Shown piece after piece: positions 63,953-64,000 of a stretch of DNA of 64,000 bases. Location of the stretch: the NCBI RefSeq assembly GCF_006715145.1, contig NZ_VFMR01000001.1, positions 2,170,001 to 2,234,000 on the forward strand, written 5' to 3'. The DNA is from Microbacterium sp. SLBN-146 (GTDB taxonomy: Bacteria; Actinomycetota; Actinomycetes; Actinomycetales; Microbacteriaceae). The position numbers and the translations under genes are program-made. Numbering within the stretch: the stretch's first letter is position 1; each line of letters opens with the position of its first letter. Below the pieces are notes generated by a model, which saw nothing but the letters and a program-made list of their open reading frames with translations, had not been told where the DNA came from and made no database searches.

Positions 63953-64000
63953 GTGGTATCGATCGCAGACGTCGCATCCCGGGCGGGAGTGAGCCCGACG
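63953..64000 (+). CDS. LacI-family regulator, N-terminal start only
   Basis: GTG 63953 (GGAAGG at 5-6 bp) begins MVSIADVASRAGVSPT, the first helix-turn-helix of a LacI-family repressor, cut off by the window end. The stacked palindromes just upstream match LacI-type operators. Confidence 0.85.
   Translation, partial: MVSIADVASRAGVSPT

Overview
The window is high-GC actinobacterial DNA, most likely a Microbacteriaceae (Microbacterium-type) chromosome. Supporting signs are strong G/C third-position codon use, a groEL gene with its own CIRCE operator, a DUF3263 / LytR_C / cold-shock / groEL order, a bacterial XPB helicase with its helicase-associated partner, an imuA-imuB-dnaE2 mutasome behind a GAAC-N4-GTTC SOS box, and several families of short palindromic intergenic repeats. 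These assignments come from reading the sequence; no database search was run.

Layout. 1-27.7 kb is conserved chromosome: small membrane and regulatory genes, a cold-shock gene, groEL, a WXG100 protein, a response regulator/histidine kinase pair, a CPBP protease, XPB helicase, a cold-shock/DUF3027 pair with a very acidic tail, serC, a DtxR-type regulator, an M23 peptidase, an HNH endonuclease, a MarR/EamA pair, the SOS mutasome (19.1-25.2 kb), a GH114 lipoprotein and an ArsB/SLC13-type permease. A tRNA-Arg(CCT) at 27.75 kb ends this segment.

27.8 to about 40.7 kb is an accessory island next to the tRNA gene, with visibly lower G+C and more rare codons. It encodes a NaeI-type restriction endonuclease whose residue numbering matches NaeI exactly through the active site, its C5-cytosine methyltransferase, a dead IS3 copy, a compact nucleotidyltransferase - HIT protein - pseudo-methyltransferase operon, a 2TM SLATT-like protein, a small membrane protein, a dead ISL3 copy, a SIR2-domain defence protein, a truncated AraC-like fragment and a coiled-coil membrane protein. 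The pseudo-methyltransferase keeps the target-recognition region of the active enzyme but has serine in place of the catalytic cysteine. This NTase/HIT/dead-MTase set beside a NaeI system is the best candidate here for an undescribed system. No integrase was found.

40.9-54.3 kb holds a VOC/MarR pair, a large LuxR (LAL) regulator followed by two alpha/beta hydrolases, a metallo-hydrolase, a membrane sulfatase, DUF1254/DUF1214 and lipoprotein genes with a partial duplication, and small membrane proteins. 54.3-61.1 kb is a catabolic unit: a FadR-type repressor diverges from an ABC importer (binding protein, double ATPase, permease), followed by an amidase and a translationally coupled PxpA homologue. 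A promoter and an operator-like palindrome lie between the two arms. The window ends with small hypothetical genes, an endonuclease/exonuclease/phosphatase membrane protein, a GNAT acetyltransferase and the first codons of a LacI-family regulator behind stacked palindromes.
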